A stretch of 64,000 bases of DNA from Mercurialis annua (Eukaryota; Streptophyta; Magnoliopsida; Malpighiales; Euphorbiaceae), in assembly GCF_937616625.2 (NCBI RefSeq), contig NC_065576.1, positions 11,658,501 through 11,722,500 of the forward strand. The letters run 5' to 3'. Below are positions 31,940 through 44,317 of this stretch, in pieces. Each line of letters opens with the position of its first letter. Positions within the stretch are counted from its first letter, which is position 1. The notes below the pieces were generated by a model. The model worked only from the letters and a program-made list of their open reading frames with translations, did not search any database and was not told the origin of the DNA. A program made the position numbers and the translations under genes.

Positions 31940-33745
31940 ACTTCGTTTCTCGACCAAATCAGCCCCCACTCGTTCCCACAAACCCTAAACTGATTTCTAA
32001 ACATTTATAGACAATTCCCAATCACATTTTGGTGCCTCAAGACACTTGGTAAGTGTTCTAACATCCTTTCCATCATTCAATTCATAGTTTACGTAATCGA
32101 ATTGTTTGGGTATTCATTGGTCCTTCGGTTTTTCATTGTTGTAGCCATTATTCCACTATTTTTCTGAGTTTTCCTTGCTCTTTTGGATTGCTAAGGTAAT
32201 TAATCCTTCCTTTACCCTTTTAATTCGAATCGTTGGTGTGATGGTTGTTAGATTTCAATTTTAAATGTTAGTTTTGTGGCATGTAATTATATGGGCTGTT
32301 TTGATTTGGTTTTCTTATTATTGTATCAAATTCATTGGCAATACTTGTTGGGCATTTATTGTAGTCGTTTATGCTCTCTAGAATTCGGTTCGTTCATGCG
32401 TTGTATGGATTTCTTAAAAGGGGAATGTTAGGGCTGTCCATAATTTCATTGCCATGATGTTGTTGTTTAAAGAATTAGATTGCTATAAATTGTTTTAGTT
32501 TGATTTTGTTATAGGGCTGTAAATAATTGAATTAACCTGTGTTTGGTGATTAAAAATCAAATTGACAGAGTTGGATTAGTTTGGTTTGAGCATATCAAAT
32601 TGTTTGTTATTTGGCTTGATAATCATGATCAATTGATATGTTTTGGTTAGAGGTTTTGAAACTGAAAATGTAATTGGTTTAAGCTTTTGAGATGAATTGG
32701 ATTCATTAAAGTGTCATGGCATGGTTGTTTTGAGGTTGGCCTGTTTTGCCGATTTTGGCTAAATGTTGAATTTGTTGTCATGTAATGTTTTGATTGTTTA
32801 AATAAGTTAGTTGGGTTGTTTAACATTATTGATTAATATTGGATTGTTGTTAACATGTTAGTATGATGTATAAATTATTGTAAATCTTGATTGGGCATGT
32901 TTAATGTTAGAGGGCATGCTAAGGTGATTGTATATTTTATGTTGGCCGTTTGAACATGTTTGCCCATTGAGAACTTTTGTCGAGAACCTTATGAGCGTTA
33001 TGATATTTTGGTTATTGAGTTCTTATTGAGTTCCTTGTTTTCAAAATGGATTTCATAGTTTATCAAAAGATGACCTAAATATTAAACTCTGGTTTTACTC
33101 TGGTTGGATTTTGGTTCGGGTTAGACTTGGGTCGCCCGATTTGTGAGAAGATGCCTTGCAATTGTTGTAACTTGGCTGACTCACCATGTTGGTTTTAAAC
33201 TTGGTTTATGGATTTAACTAAGTTATCTGAAATGGATTTTCGGATCATGTTTTCAAAGTGGGAACTCAATTTGACTTAACTGATTGTATGACTCTGGTGA
33301 CAGTCCGAGTAAGTATGATTATTCCACGTTGGTTTATGCTTTGGCATTTTGACTATATATGTATAATGGCGTTATGATGGTTTATATGTTGGCTTGATTG
33401 ATATATGTGCTAGTCGTATGTGGTGTCTAGTACTCTTTAGAGTTAGGAGATGATATTAATTATTATATATATTTTCTTAGACCCGTCGACTGCTCGTGCT
33501 TCAGAGTCGGATCAGGTTTAGTTGCTTGTCAAGTTTTCACGTGGATTTGCAAGCAGTGAGTTTGTACTTACTATTTACCGCTTTATTAAGTAAATTGTTA
33601 TTTTAATATTAAATATATATACTGTGCGTATATTTCGAACTGTTTTTATATTATGGCTTCTAGTTGGAACATGCTACCTAATGGGCATCATTAGGACTGC
33701 GTGCGCACCGGTAATGATCTGGGAAAGGTAATTATGGTAATGTGG

Positions 33746-33863
33746 TAACTCGGTGTGAGCATAGCTCTCGGGACCAAGTAGAGTAACTCGGTGTAGCTCA
33801 GCTCTCGGGACTCTGGTATAAGTGTGGTCAGTGGTAACTCGGTGTAGCTCAGCTCTCGGGACC
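33746..33863. repeat. Three spaced copies of a ~29-bp repeat in the LTR
   Basis: TAACTCGGTGT...AGCTCTCGGGAC occurs at 33746-33775, 33784-33811 and 33835-33863, and again in the right LTR at about 41185-41302. Confidence 0.85.
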
Positions 33864-34460
33864 AGACCTGTTGGATTATGTTTATTATTTAGAATTGTGG
33901 ATTAGGGTTCCAACTATTATTCGTAATATCGTTATTAAATGTTTTAAACGGTTTTAAAAGGTTTTCCACTTAATAAATGTAGATAGTGGTATAAACTCAT
34001 CTCAGTATATCTGACCCCGTTGTTTTCCCAATTTTCCCAGGGTTATGATCTGAGAGAGTCTGGTGATCTCCGCATTTACTTTTCTTCGGAGGTTCCATTT
34101 ATTTTTGATAAACTGTAAAACTGTTTTATTCTTAGACCGCAGTAGTAACTAGACGTCTTTATTATTACTGTATATTTTGTCGGATTGGTTCAACTGGTTA
34201 TATTGCTTTGGCATGATTATAATATTTACATTGATTTATGATAAATCTATATTAGTCTCGGAATTGACTAAGCATGTTACATTAATTGTGGAATATTATA
34301 ACTGCTAGATTTAGGCTGAAGTCTCGGTTGCCCCCGAGCATTGGTTTCTTGCAGGCTTATGTATTTGTTGGTTATCCGCAAGGCTTGCTACGGGTTTTGG
34401 TACAACCATACCCATACCCTAGCGCCGGTCGCGATTCATGAAAATGGGTCGTGACAAACT

Positions 34461-34472
34461 TGGTATCAGAGC
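34461..34472 (+). other. Primer-binding site for initiator tRNA-Met
   Basis: TGGTATCAGAGC, the standard plant LTR-retrotransposon site complementary to the 3' end of tRNA-iMet, four bases after the LTR end. Confidence 0.93.
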
Positions 34473-37400
34473 TTTGGTTTCAAACCAAGGCCTTATGCAT
34501 GTTATGTATTATGTGTTTTGGCATGATAAGTTGATGTCGTGTCATAGGAACTACTGCGGAATTAGGATTCGTGTCTTGTCTTTTAAAATGTCGTCTTTTA
34601 TTTTCAAACTTTCAGCCTACATCCTATAGGTGATGTCTGTCAGTCTTTATTTGGTGTTGATGTTATGATTGACAATTAATTTCACTTGGATGTTACTTGC
34701 TGTGTTTTATCATGTTGAGATTATTTAACTTGGGTAATTATAATTGCTTTCAATTTCTCGGGAAATCATAGGTTGGTAAATTTTTCTAAACTCATACTTG
34801 GGTATGATGTTGTTTGATAAATTTTGGCGTTTATGCCTGATGCGATTTAAAAAAATATGGTACGGATACGGTTATTTTGCATGATGCGTTGCACTGCTTT
34901 TGCCTTATTAATAAAGTACATCTTGTCTTTGGCCTCGATTGTTGATTTTAAATGTGATCGTATGTTGGGCGTTAGCCTTGTTTTTTTTTTCCTATTAAAG
35001 AGATAAAACGTGTTTGATGGTCATGCATTGTTTGACCACATGTTGATTTAAAGATTTTCATTGACAATATTGTTTTATCCAATTTGTGTTTCAACACAAA
35101 ATCATAAGAGAAGTTTGATTTTAAATTCTTAAAAAGTTTGATTTTTGGTTGAGCTACCAGTAAAAAGAAATTCCTGTATTTTGAAATATTATGTTTGGTT
35201 TGGTGTTAACAAGGGATGATTTCAAAATGATATTTTATGAGATGAACCATTGTTTTAAGAATTTAACGTTGAAGTTATTTTATCATGTTGTAGTATGTCA
35301 ACATTTTAAATTTTTTTTGGATTTACGGAATAGATGTTTGAAATCAAAGATTTCTCATTTGAGTTTTAAATTACCGTTTAGCGGTTGGTTTAAGTTGAGC
35401 TCCCAAATTTGGAAGGATGGAGATTTTATTAATATATTTTTCCGGATTTACAAATATTTTAAATACGTCTTATAAACGATTGGTTTGGGTTCGACTTGGG
35501 TCACCCTAATTTAGGAGTTGAGCTTGGCAGTTGTAATGACTCGGCCAACTCGATGATTTTATTGTTTGAGATACTTGGGTATCCATTTTAAAGCAACTGA
35601 TTAATTAGAAGAGACTTTTACAAATTGTGATTCTGTTCTAACCTTGGGGCTCAGCAAAATTTGGAAGTTTTCGTATTTGATTTTAATTTCAAAACGAATT
35701 TTGGAACGTACTATTAAAGGATGATATAATTACATGGTAATGAGATTTCAAAAAAAAAATGTGTTGTGGCATGTCCTGATTTGTCTTTTAAGTATGTTTA
35801 GGGTTAATTGTGTTCAATGGCATACTTGGGTGAATTACGGTTCATAGAATTCGTAATATGTTGGTAATAAAAATTAGTTGTATAATTCGCTTGTCTGTTG
35901 GACTAAGTTGATCGTGTTTGTTGTCTCTACGTGTGGAGTAGCACGTGAGATGATTTACTCACGTGGTCAAGGTTGGTTTACCTTGATGTATGATTCTAAG
36001 ATCGAAATCTTTGGGTTTCGATATCGAGGAAGACGAGGGAAATACTCCCTTGGATTGGCTGATGATTTCGGGTTATCCTAGAACGGATATTAGAAACTCT
36101 GAACCGAGAAGATAGACCATTGTATTAATACACTGGTGTTTCCATCAAGTCTGAAGATGCGATGCAGGAGCTGGCGGTAAATTTTTATAGGAACGTATTT
36201 TATGTGCTATTTTCTTTGGATATGCTCAGTCATGATTGAGATTAGTTAGATACTTTTTCTAGTAGAGGTGTAATGAAGTTATGAGGAGGAGTTGTTGTAT
36301 AGCATCGAATTTTGGTAGGTTGCAAGTACGGAGTTTAAGAAATATTTTGAGGTTATCAAGTGCACATCTCACAGAGTGTAACGTCTAGCAAATGTTTTAT
36401 TGTGAAATGAATTTCACAGGTTGATTTTTTAAAATATTTGAAATACTTTTAACACGTAATTGTGCCCAGACATATCATGAACGTGCATTTTAAAGGTTAC
36501 GAACAGGATTGCATTAAGCATTGAGTATGTTCACTAAATAAAAGATAAATTAATAATTGATACATGCATCACGTGCATAGAAATGATTAGGGTTGGATGC
36601 AACTCTTTGGGGATGAGAGATGTCATCACCCTGGCGCACAGTTATGTAAAATGGATTTTGTCAATAAAGTGTTTTGAGGAAAGTATTTTGAATCAAACTC
36701 GCGAGTCCCTTTGGGGTAAATGTATCTTATAAAGTTATGGAATTTCAAATGATTTTGAACTGTTGCCGAGAGAAAGCTAGACAAATACTCTGTGATGATG
36801 GTGTTAAATTATGGTCGATGACATTGTTAGGGATCGGTCGGTGTTTTCAGAATCTTGTGCTTCATAGAAAGTAAGAATGATTTTGAGGTTGCGCTCGAGA
36901 TATAGTTATGCTAAGTGCGGTATAGTGTAGTTTAGAATAGAAAGCTTTCGTGATAATTAAGGATTTTTGGATTAAGGATGTTGGTTATACTCCATGTGTG
37001 CGTATACACTATATTTTTGTTTTAAACGAAACTTTATTTTTCCAGATTTGAATTGTCCAAAGTATTTTGGTGTATTGATATAAAGGTATGTTTATAAACA
37101 AGAGATTTACATTGTTGATTTTACCTTTTTGAGGAAAGGAAGAAATTTTGTCAAATTGATTGAAAAGGGATAATAAATTTTTCGCTTGAGCGATTTCTTC
37201 AAATTGTGTTTTTGTTTGAGAAAATTTAAAAGCGACTTAAATTTTGAATGTTTGAAACATCAATGTGCATTTTGAATATGGGGAATCTTGCCACAGTTTG
37301 ACTTTTACGAGAAAAGTATAAACTATTTAAAAAGTGTTTTAAAAAGTTTGAATTAAAGAGAACATAAATTTTGTCAGTTGAACTGATTTACAAATTTGCA

Positions 37401-38510
37401 AATGTATTAGAAAATAAAAAGAAATTTCGGATTTAAAATGTGAATATTTTGAAAATTTTCAAGGGTTTGCAAAATCGATGGTTTTTCAACTTAAAGGTAT
37501 TTCGATTTTGAATGAAAAAGGAGGTGTAAGACGTAGACTCTTTTAAACATGGTGGAAAATTTTGTATATAAAATATTTTATACCCACAGGGGTTGGTTTT
37601 GAGCATAGCTGACAATCCGGTCGCAGTAAAATGGTCGTATTGATCTTTCGTTGTATACGAGATTATAGTCAATTGATTGAATAATTCTGAGAGTTTGAGT
37701 TCGATTTGGTTATGTGAGATAATTGATTCAGAATCGGGAATCGCGGTTAATAGGTTTCGACAACCATGATCGGTTGATCGATTTTGTTAATTAATGGTAT
37801 TATTGTAATGTTTGTATATTGTTTTGAGCATGGTTGAACACTTGTTGTAAGAGAAATTTTTTTTAAGTTGTCTGATGCAGTCAATGTTCAGTGTAGTCAT
37901 GGCGCTATGTTTTTGAGTGATTGGGAGAATCATTTTGATGGATATTGTTTGTCACTAATATAGAAATATTTGTTATCACAAAAGAGGTCCGCTTTTCTTT
38001 GAATTGCGATATGAGTTATTATGTTTTATGATTCACAAGTTAATTGCATTATCGAGTTGGTACTAAATCGTTTGGATTAAAGGATTATTATAATGTTAAT
38101 TTTGGAACTGGAACATTATCAGAAGCTTATTGGGTTTTGTTATCGATAATTTTGATGTAGAGATGCTATAAGTGGAAGTAAGTAAGTGTTTTTAGAACGA
38201 TAGATTTTATCAGCTATGTTTACAGTGTTATTGTTTTATCCGAGGCAAAAGATTTTGGTATTATAGAATTAGAGTTGAGCTTAGCGCTTAATCTTGTATT
38301 TGACATTGAGGATTTTATAATAGATGAGTTTCGAGGTGGTTCTGGAAGCCACTTTGGTATAGAGTAATTGTGACTCTCAGTTGAATAATTGTTTATTATT
38401 CACATTGTGTTGATCGAGTGATTGTTGAAGCACTGAGTTGATAGAATAGAAATTTGTGCATATGTGTGTTGTGACCATTTGAGTTGTTGATTTATATGAG
38501 TGGTGGTTTT

Positions 38511-38630
38511 GAGTTATCATTCGAGGAGCAACCTGTTAAGTTTGTGGTTACGCAAGTGCGTCGGTTGATGAATAACAGAATTCCTACGATTACAGTTTCA
38601 ATTGGTTACTTGGTGGAGGAATGTTCTTGA
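38511..38630 (+). pseudogene. Remnant of Tekay/Del integrase C-terminal region in the LARD
   Basis: The frame reads ELSFEEQPVKFVVTQVRRL, then NNRIPTITV and VEECS before a TGA. It resembles the segment after the GPY/F module of Tekay/Del chromoviruses, whose conserved pattern is EEQPV, QVRRLRNK, IPTVKV, EEATWE. It stands about 190 bp before the polypurine tract, the expected position of the pol 3' end, so it is a relic of the parental element and not a capture. The rest of pol is unrecognisable. Confidence 0.72.
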
Positions 38631-38800
38631 GAGATAAAGTTTGTTATGCAAATTTGTTATTATGCTTTCCTTAATTCCTTTGGGTATCATGATTATGTGA
38701 TCTTACGTTGGTCATGTACGTTTTGTATGGCTTGCTATGTAGTTTTATGTTATGTTTTACGTCGGTTGTTTTTGTGTTAAAATCGAGGACGATTTTGTTT

Positions 38801-38815
38801 TTAAGTTGGGGAGAA
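38801..38815 (+). other. Polypurine tract of the LARD
   Basis: A purine-rich stretch (AAGTTGGGGAGAA) immediately before the right LTR, where plus-strand DNA synthesis is primed. Confidence 0.8.
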
Positions 38816-41800
38816 TGTAATAACCCGTATTTTTTTATAACTTGTTTTGGTGGTTGGTTGTCCGTTTAAAGTTTGGTTTGTGATGGACTTTGGTTGTGTT
38901 TTAACTTCGACTTGTGCTCGTTGTGCTTCCGGCTTGTTTTCGGATTGATTTATGTGCGAATTAGCATATGTGGTACCTTGGTTGTGTCATGTTGAATGAC
39001 TTATGTGTACCCCTTGAACCTTTAAGTATTTGATGTTGAATTGATTTATTTCCGGATTGTTATCGAAACAATGTTTGCATGTTTTCCAAATCTGCTATGC
39101 TCTAGTAAAACGTCCATATCTCCTAATTTAACCGTCGGATCGGGCTGCCCTTTGGATATGTTGTACCTAAGAGGATTATCTTTCATTCGACCGTTCGGAT
39201 CGTCGTTTTGACCTCTTTTCGGGTCAACCGGACCTATAACCGGACCTGCTGGGTTGAACCGGTCGTAGGTCCGGTCCACTCTGATTTCTGCATTGGCAGT
39301 GAGTCAACCGGTGCAATAACCGGTTCTGCTGGACAGAACCGGCCGTAGAACCGGTTCATTACGAGTTTGCTTATAAAAACTTCGTTTCTCGACCAAATCA
39401 GCCCCCACTCGTTCCCACAAACCCTAAACTGATTTCTAAACATTTATAGACAATTCCCAATCACATTTTGGTGCCTCAAGACACTTGGTAAGTGTTCTAA
39501 CATCCTTTCCATCATTCAATTCATAGTTTACGTAATCGAATTGTTTGGGTATTCATTGGTCCTTCGGTTTTTCATTGTTGTAGCCATTATTCCACTATTT
39601 TTCTGAGTTTTCCTTGCTCTTTTGGATTGCTAAGGTAATTAATCCTTCCTTTACCCTTTTAATTCGAATCGTTGGTGTGATGGTTGTTAGATTTCAATTT
39701 TAAATGTTAGTTTTGTGGCATGTAATTATATGGGCTGTTTTGATTTGGTTTTCTTATTATTGTATCAAATTCATTGGCAATACTTGTTGGGCATTTATTG
39801 TAGTCGTTTATGCTCTCTAGAATTCGGTTCGTTCATGCGTTGTATGGATTTCTTAAAAGGGGAATGTTAGGGCTGTCCATAATTTCATTGCCATGATGTT
39901 GTTGTTTAAAGAATTAGATTGCTATAAATTGTTTTAGTTTGATTTTGTTATAGGGCTGTAAATAATTGAATTAACCTGTGTTTGGTGATTAAAAATCAAA
40001 TTGACAGAGTTGGATTAGTTTGGTTTGAGCATATCAAATTGTTTGTTATTTGGCTTGATAATCATGATCAATTGATATGTTTTGGTTAGAGGTTTTGAAA
40101 CTGAAAATGTAATTGGTTTAAGCTTTTGAGATGAATTGGATTCATTAAAGTGTCATGGCATGGTTGTTTTGAGGTTGGCCTGTTTTGCCGATTTTGGCTA
40201 AATGTTGAATTTGTTGTCATGTAATGTTTTGATTGTTTAAATAAGTTAGTTGGGTTGTTTAACATTATTGATTAATATTGGATTGTTGTTAACATGTTAG
40301 TATGATGTATAAATTATTGTAAATCTTGATTGGGCATGTTTAATGTTAGAGGGCATGCTAAGGTGATTGTATATTTTATGTTGGCCGTTTGAACATGTTT
40401 GCCCATTGAGGACTTTTGTCGAGAACCTTATGAGCGTTATGATATTTTGGTTATTGAGTTCTTATTGAGTTCCTTGTTTTCAAAATGGATTTCATAGTTT
40501 ATCAAAAGATGACCTAAATATTAAACTCTGGTTTTACTCTGGTTGGATTTTGGTTCGGGTTAGACTTGGGTCGCCCGATTTGTGAGAAGATGCCTTGCAA
40601 TTGTTGTAACTTGGCTGACTCACCATGTTGGTTTTAAACTTGGTTTATGGATTCAACTAAGTTATCTGAAATGGATTTTCGGATCATGTTTTCAAAGTGG
40701 AAACTCAATTTGACTTAACTGATTGTATGACTCTGGTGACAGTCCGAGTAAGTATGATTATTCCACGTTGGTTTATGCTTTGGCATTTTGACTATATATG
40801 TATAATGGCGTTATGATGGTTTATATGTTGGCTTGATTGATATATGTGCTAGTCGTATGTGGTGTCTAGTACTCTTTAGAGTTAGGAGATGATATTAATT
40901 ATTATATATATTTTCTTAGACCCGTCGACTGCTCGTGCTTCAGAGTCGGATCAGGTTTAGTTGCTTGTCAAGTTTTCACGTGGATTTGCAAGCAGTGAGT
41001 TTGTACTTACTATTTACCGCTTTATTAAGTAAATTGTTATTTTAATATTAAATATATATACTGTGCGTATATTTCGAACTGTTTTTATATTATGGCTTCT
41101 AGTTGGAACATGCTACCTAATGGGCATCATTAGGACTGCGTGCGCACCGGTAATGATCTGGGAAAGGTAATTATGGTAATGTGGTAACTCGGTGTGAGCA
41201 TAGCTCTCGGGACCAAGTAGAGTAACTCGGTGTAGTTCAGCTCTCGGGACTCTGGTATAAGTGTGGTCAGTGGTAACTCGGTGTAGCTCAGCTCTCGGGA
41301 CCAGACCTGTTGGATTATGTTTATTATTTAGAATTGTGGATTAGGGTTCCAACTATTATTCGTAATATCGTTATTAAATGTTTTAAACGGTTTTAAAAGG
41401 TTTTCCACTTAATAAATGTAGATAGTGGTATAAACTCATCTCAGTATATCTGACCCCGTTGTTTTCCCAATTTTCCCAGGGTTATGATCTGAGAGAGTCT
41501 GGTGATCTCCGCATTTACTTTTCTTCGGAGGTTCCATTTATTTTGATAAACTGTAAAACTGTTTTATTCTTAGACCGCAGTAGTAACTAGACGTCTTTAT
41601 TATTACTGTATATTTTGTCGGATTGGTTCAACTGGTTATATTTCTTTGGCATGATTATAATATTTACATTGATTTATGATAAATCTATATTAGTCTCGGA
41701 ATTGACTAAGCATGTTATATTAATTGTGGAATATTATAACTGCTAGATTTAGGCTGAAGTCTCGGTTGCCCCCGAGCATTGGTTTCTTGCAGGCTTATGT

Positions 41801-41894
41801 ATTTGTTGGTTATCCGCAAGGCTTGCTACGGGTTTTGGTACAACCATACCCATACCCTAGCGCCGGTCGCGATTCATGAAAATGGGTCGTGACA
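38816..41894 (+). repeat. Right LTR of the LARD (3079 bp)
   Basis: Collinear with 31377-34456 over its full length. Differences noted by eye include substitutions near 39124, 39315, 40411, 40654, 40701, 41236, 41643 and 41718, and one missing T near 41541. It ends GGGTCGTGACA before AGTTG. Confidence 0.95.
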
Positions 41895-41934
41895 AGTTGC
41901 GATACCGTATATTTACGGTAAAGGATCAATAAAA

Positions 41935-42412
41935 TCACACCAACAAACATGTTCGTCAATGTCCTTCAAATTATATTGTAATCCACTTAAGATATTCATC
42001 TCTAAAAAAGCACAACATAGCAAACAAAATCACAAAGAGGAAAGTTCATACACTCAAGTGAGATCTCAAATGAAAGAATACCTTAAAAATGAATCAACAA
42101 AAGAATAAGAAGGAGAGGAGGAGCAAAATTGAGAATCAGAATTCTTAGAAAGAGTTTCATCAAAGTCAGGAGAAAGAAGGGAAATGTTAGAATACACACA
42201 ATTCAAATAACGGAAAATAATAGTAGAGATATTTTCCAAATTAGCACGACAAACAACTATCAAATCATGAATTTTATCCACGTTGGCAGATTTAAGGCCA
42301 CGAACATCAATCTCAGTAGGTCGGTACAACCAATTGACAAGGAAAGCTAAGTCACACCTGAATGATTATTCGGTTATAATAATTCATATCCCATTAAAAT
42401 ATGAATTCATTT
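41935..42412. other. Unassigned stretch after the solo LTR
   Basis: No recognised gene. The minus-strand frame 42066-42329 (87 codons) begins MYRPTEIDVRGLKSANVDKI and resembles no family I know. It may be a scrap of an element leader or gag. Confidence 0.3.
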
Positions 42413-42727
42413 AAGGATTAATGTCATAAATATTAACCAAATTTACATGTTTTCTCATTTTAATCACGCAGTTTAAATTTTCACATTTTTATGCACGAAC
42501 TACCACTTTTTCTCAAATTCATGCACGGTGCTGAGGTGTCACGGCTCTATTGGTGTAATTCACTGAGGTGGAGGTCATTTTATACCAATTAATGAGTGCA
42601 ACTTCAGCACCGTGCATGAATTTGGAAAAAAAATGATAGTTCGTGCATGAAAATGATAAAATTTAAATTGTGTGATTAAAATGAAGAAAACGTGTAAAAT
42701 TCGTGATTGTTTTTGACATTAACCCTT
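42413..42727. mobile_element. 315-bp foldback MITE with ~125-bp arms
   Basis: Nearly the whole element folds on itself: the left arm has GGATTAATGTCA, AATCACGCAGTTTAAATTTT and AAATTCATGCACGGTGCTGA, and the right arm is its imperfect complement. Flanked by CATTT on both sides (42408-42412, 42728-42732). A half copy is at 26585. The loop is only about 65 bp, so a transcript would form a long hairpin. I cannot name the superfamily with certainty. Confidence 0.82.
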
Positions 42728-42732
42728 CATTT

Positions 42733-44317
42733 CAAGATGTATATCAAATAATACTAGAATCATGCTACAATAGGAATACTAAATGAAAAACACCTATAAA
42801 TAAACTAATGTGTACAATAACCATAATTTTACTCATACTTATTCATCGTCTTCTAAATACCCGATCACTAATTTAAGTATCATATTTTTATTGGACTCCC
42901 GGTCCGATTCACTCTAATCGTTTTAGGATTGCAGGTTTAAATAAAAAAAATTATCCAACGTAGTTAAAACCATCAGGACTTATTAAAAAGATCAGAGTTT
43001 AATTTGGTTTTTAATATTATATTTTTAATATGTATAAATGCAAATTATACTATTATAAAATTTAATGACTTAATGGATTCAATTCAAATATCAACAGTCC
43101 ACCGGTAAATAGTGAATATAGCACATGTTGACCGAGTTGTTGATCAGTGGTGACCTCCATTGACCATCACCATTTGTAAATTCTCCAGTGAGAAACATGC
43201 TATTTTTTTCTGGTATTTTTTTAAATATAGATATTTGTAAATTAAATTAAGATAATGTTAAACTTTTAAATTTTAAAGTAGTGTGTAACTTTTAAAATTT
43301 ATAGCTCTTTTATAAATAAATTTGAAAAAATAGTAAATGGTGTAGTTTATTTTTGTTTTATCCTATTTTTGAAAAATTTATTCAATAGTAATATTTTTTT
43401 TAATAAATAGAACAAAGTGATAAAACTTTGACAAACTGCAAGTTTATCTCTTTGTAATCGCCGATTTAATTTTTAGTTTTTTCTGCTAAATTAAAGGAGT
43501 GATATAAGCTTTTAGAAAATTTAGAAATGAAGGGGTGGTACACCACACGTGCACTAACACGCGTATAAAATTATTGATCGGTCCCACTTCAATATGGAGC
43601 CTTTTATGAGAACCAACACACCAAATAATATTATTGGATTATATGATATTGAAGACATATCTATTTTTTTTAATATAAGATAGATCTATTTTAATTTAGT
43701 TGTTAGTGGAGGTTAGCGGGAGTTAGTATGCGTTTTCTAAATATTAAACAAGTAAATCACGGCCTGTAAAGAGAGGCAAAATCGAACTCCTGACCTCTCC
43801 ATGTACAGTTGAGAGACCTATGGAAGATTTTTTTATTTTTCTATATAATTATAGTAATAAATTAATGAACCATATTTTTTTATAAATTGTTTAGCTCAGT
43901 TCTTAAATTTTGTTGCTATAGTGAATTTGATATCCTTAGAGTAAATTTGGTTCTAATGAATTTTGTAATTTTAAAGAATTAATTTGAATTTGCATAGAAT
44001 AAGTTATTTTTAATTCACATTATAAAAATTCAATGAAATTTAAAAATGAATTATAAGAAGTGAAATATATTTTTCTATGATAAAAGAAAATACCTTAAGT
44101 AATTTTAATAAACATATTAAATTTTAATAGAATTTATATTTGTCTTAAATACTCTTAAAATATCCATAAATTTTAGAGAGATTCATTATAAATTTTAATG
44201 AGAAAAGTTTTAGAGATAATCATTTGGAGAATGAACATTTATAATTTTTAGAGAGCTAAAAGTTTAAAAAGAGATAATTTAAATTTATAAATATAAAAGA
44301 TAAGGTACTATGAGGGA
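42733..44317. other. AT-rich stretch, no gene seen
   Basis: About 1.6 kb of very AT-rich DNA. Within it, 43755-43815 reads on the minus strand like a tRNA-type internal promoter (GAGGTCAGGAGTTCGATTTT), hinting at a decayed SINE, but no A box or clear 3' end was found. Confidence 0.4.

Larger units (their letters stand above)
31377..34456 (+). repeat. Left LTR of the LARD (3080 bp)
   Basis: Begins TGTAATAACCCGTATTTTTT and ends GGGTCGTGACA. Contains a duplicated 55-bp block of ACCGG motifs upstream of a TATA box, and three copies of a TAACTCGGTGT...AGCTCTCGGGAC repeat at 33746-33863. The terminal ~70 bp are shared with two other LTR-like sequences in the window. The antisense frames at 31607-32004 recur identically in the other LTR and have no recognisable motif. 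Confidence 0.95.
34457..38815 (+). other. Non-coding interior of the LARD
   Basis: 4.36 kb between the LTRs, T-rich on the plus strand, with only short frames and no recognisable gag, protease, RT or RNase H. The one protein-like trace is at 38511-38630. The interior probably supplies packaging and dimerisation signals in the RNA. Confidence 0.8.
31377..41894 (+). mobile_element. Young LARD-like LTR retrotransposon, Tekay/Del-derived
   Basis: A complete 10,518-bp element: LTRs 31377-34456 and 38816-41894, TG...CA ends, perfect AGTTG duplication, tRNA-iMet primer site at 34461-34472 and a polypurine tract before the right LTR. The 4.36-kb interior has no frame longer than about 95 codons and no intact gag or pol, so it must be mobilised by another element's proteins. 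A remnant resembling the end of a Tekay/Del integrase (38511-38630) points to its ancestor. By eye the LTRs differ at 8 positions and one 1-bp indel, so the insertion is recent. It lies inside the solo LTR starting at 29917. Confidence 0.95.
29917..41934 (+). mobile_element. Solo-LTR-like element split by the LARD insertion
   Basis: Left part 29917-31376 starts TGATAGGAGTTAAATACTC, like the element at 5517-7075 read on its minus strand, and near its end has TGTGGGATCAACC, matching GTGGGATCGATA there. The LARD interrupts it at AGTTG, and it continues after 41899 with CGATACCGTATATTTACGG. The total without the insertion is about 1.5 kb, close to the 1.56 kb of the relative. The right end (about 41934, GGATCA) is only a guess, and I find no target duplication. 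Non-coding, with a hairpin cluster at 30245-30328. Confidence 0.55.

Noticed and set aside
31607..32004. Antisense frames repeated identically at 39046-39443
   Set aside because: They lie in the two LTRs of one young element, so their repetition reflects LTR identity and not coding constraint. No known motif.
42066..42350. Overlapping 87- and 73-codon frames on both strands
   Set aside because: No recognisable domain. The two frames overlap on opposite strands in low-complexity sequence.
43740..43830. SINE on the minus strand
   Set aside because: A B-box-like string is visible, but there is no A box, no poly(A) or duplication, so it is only mentioned in the AT-rich entry.
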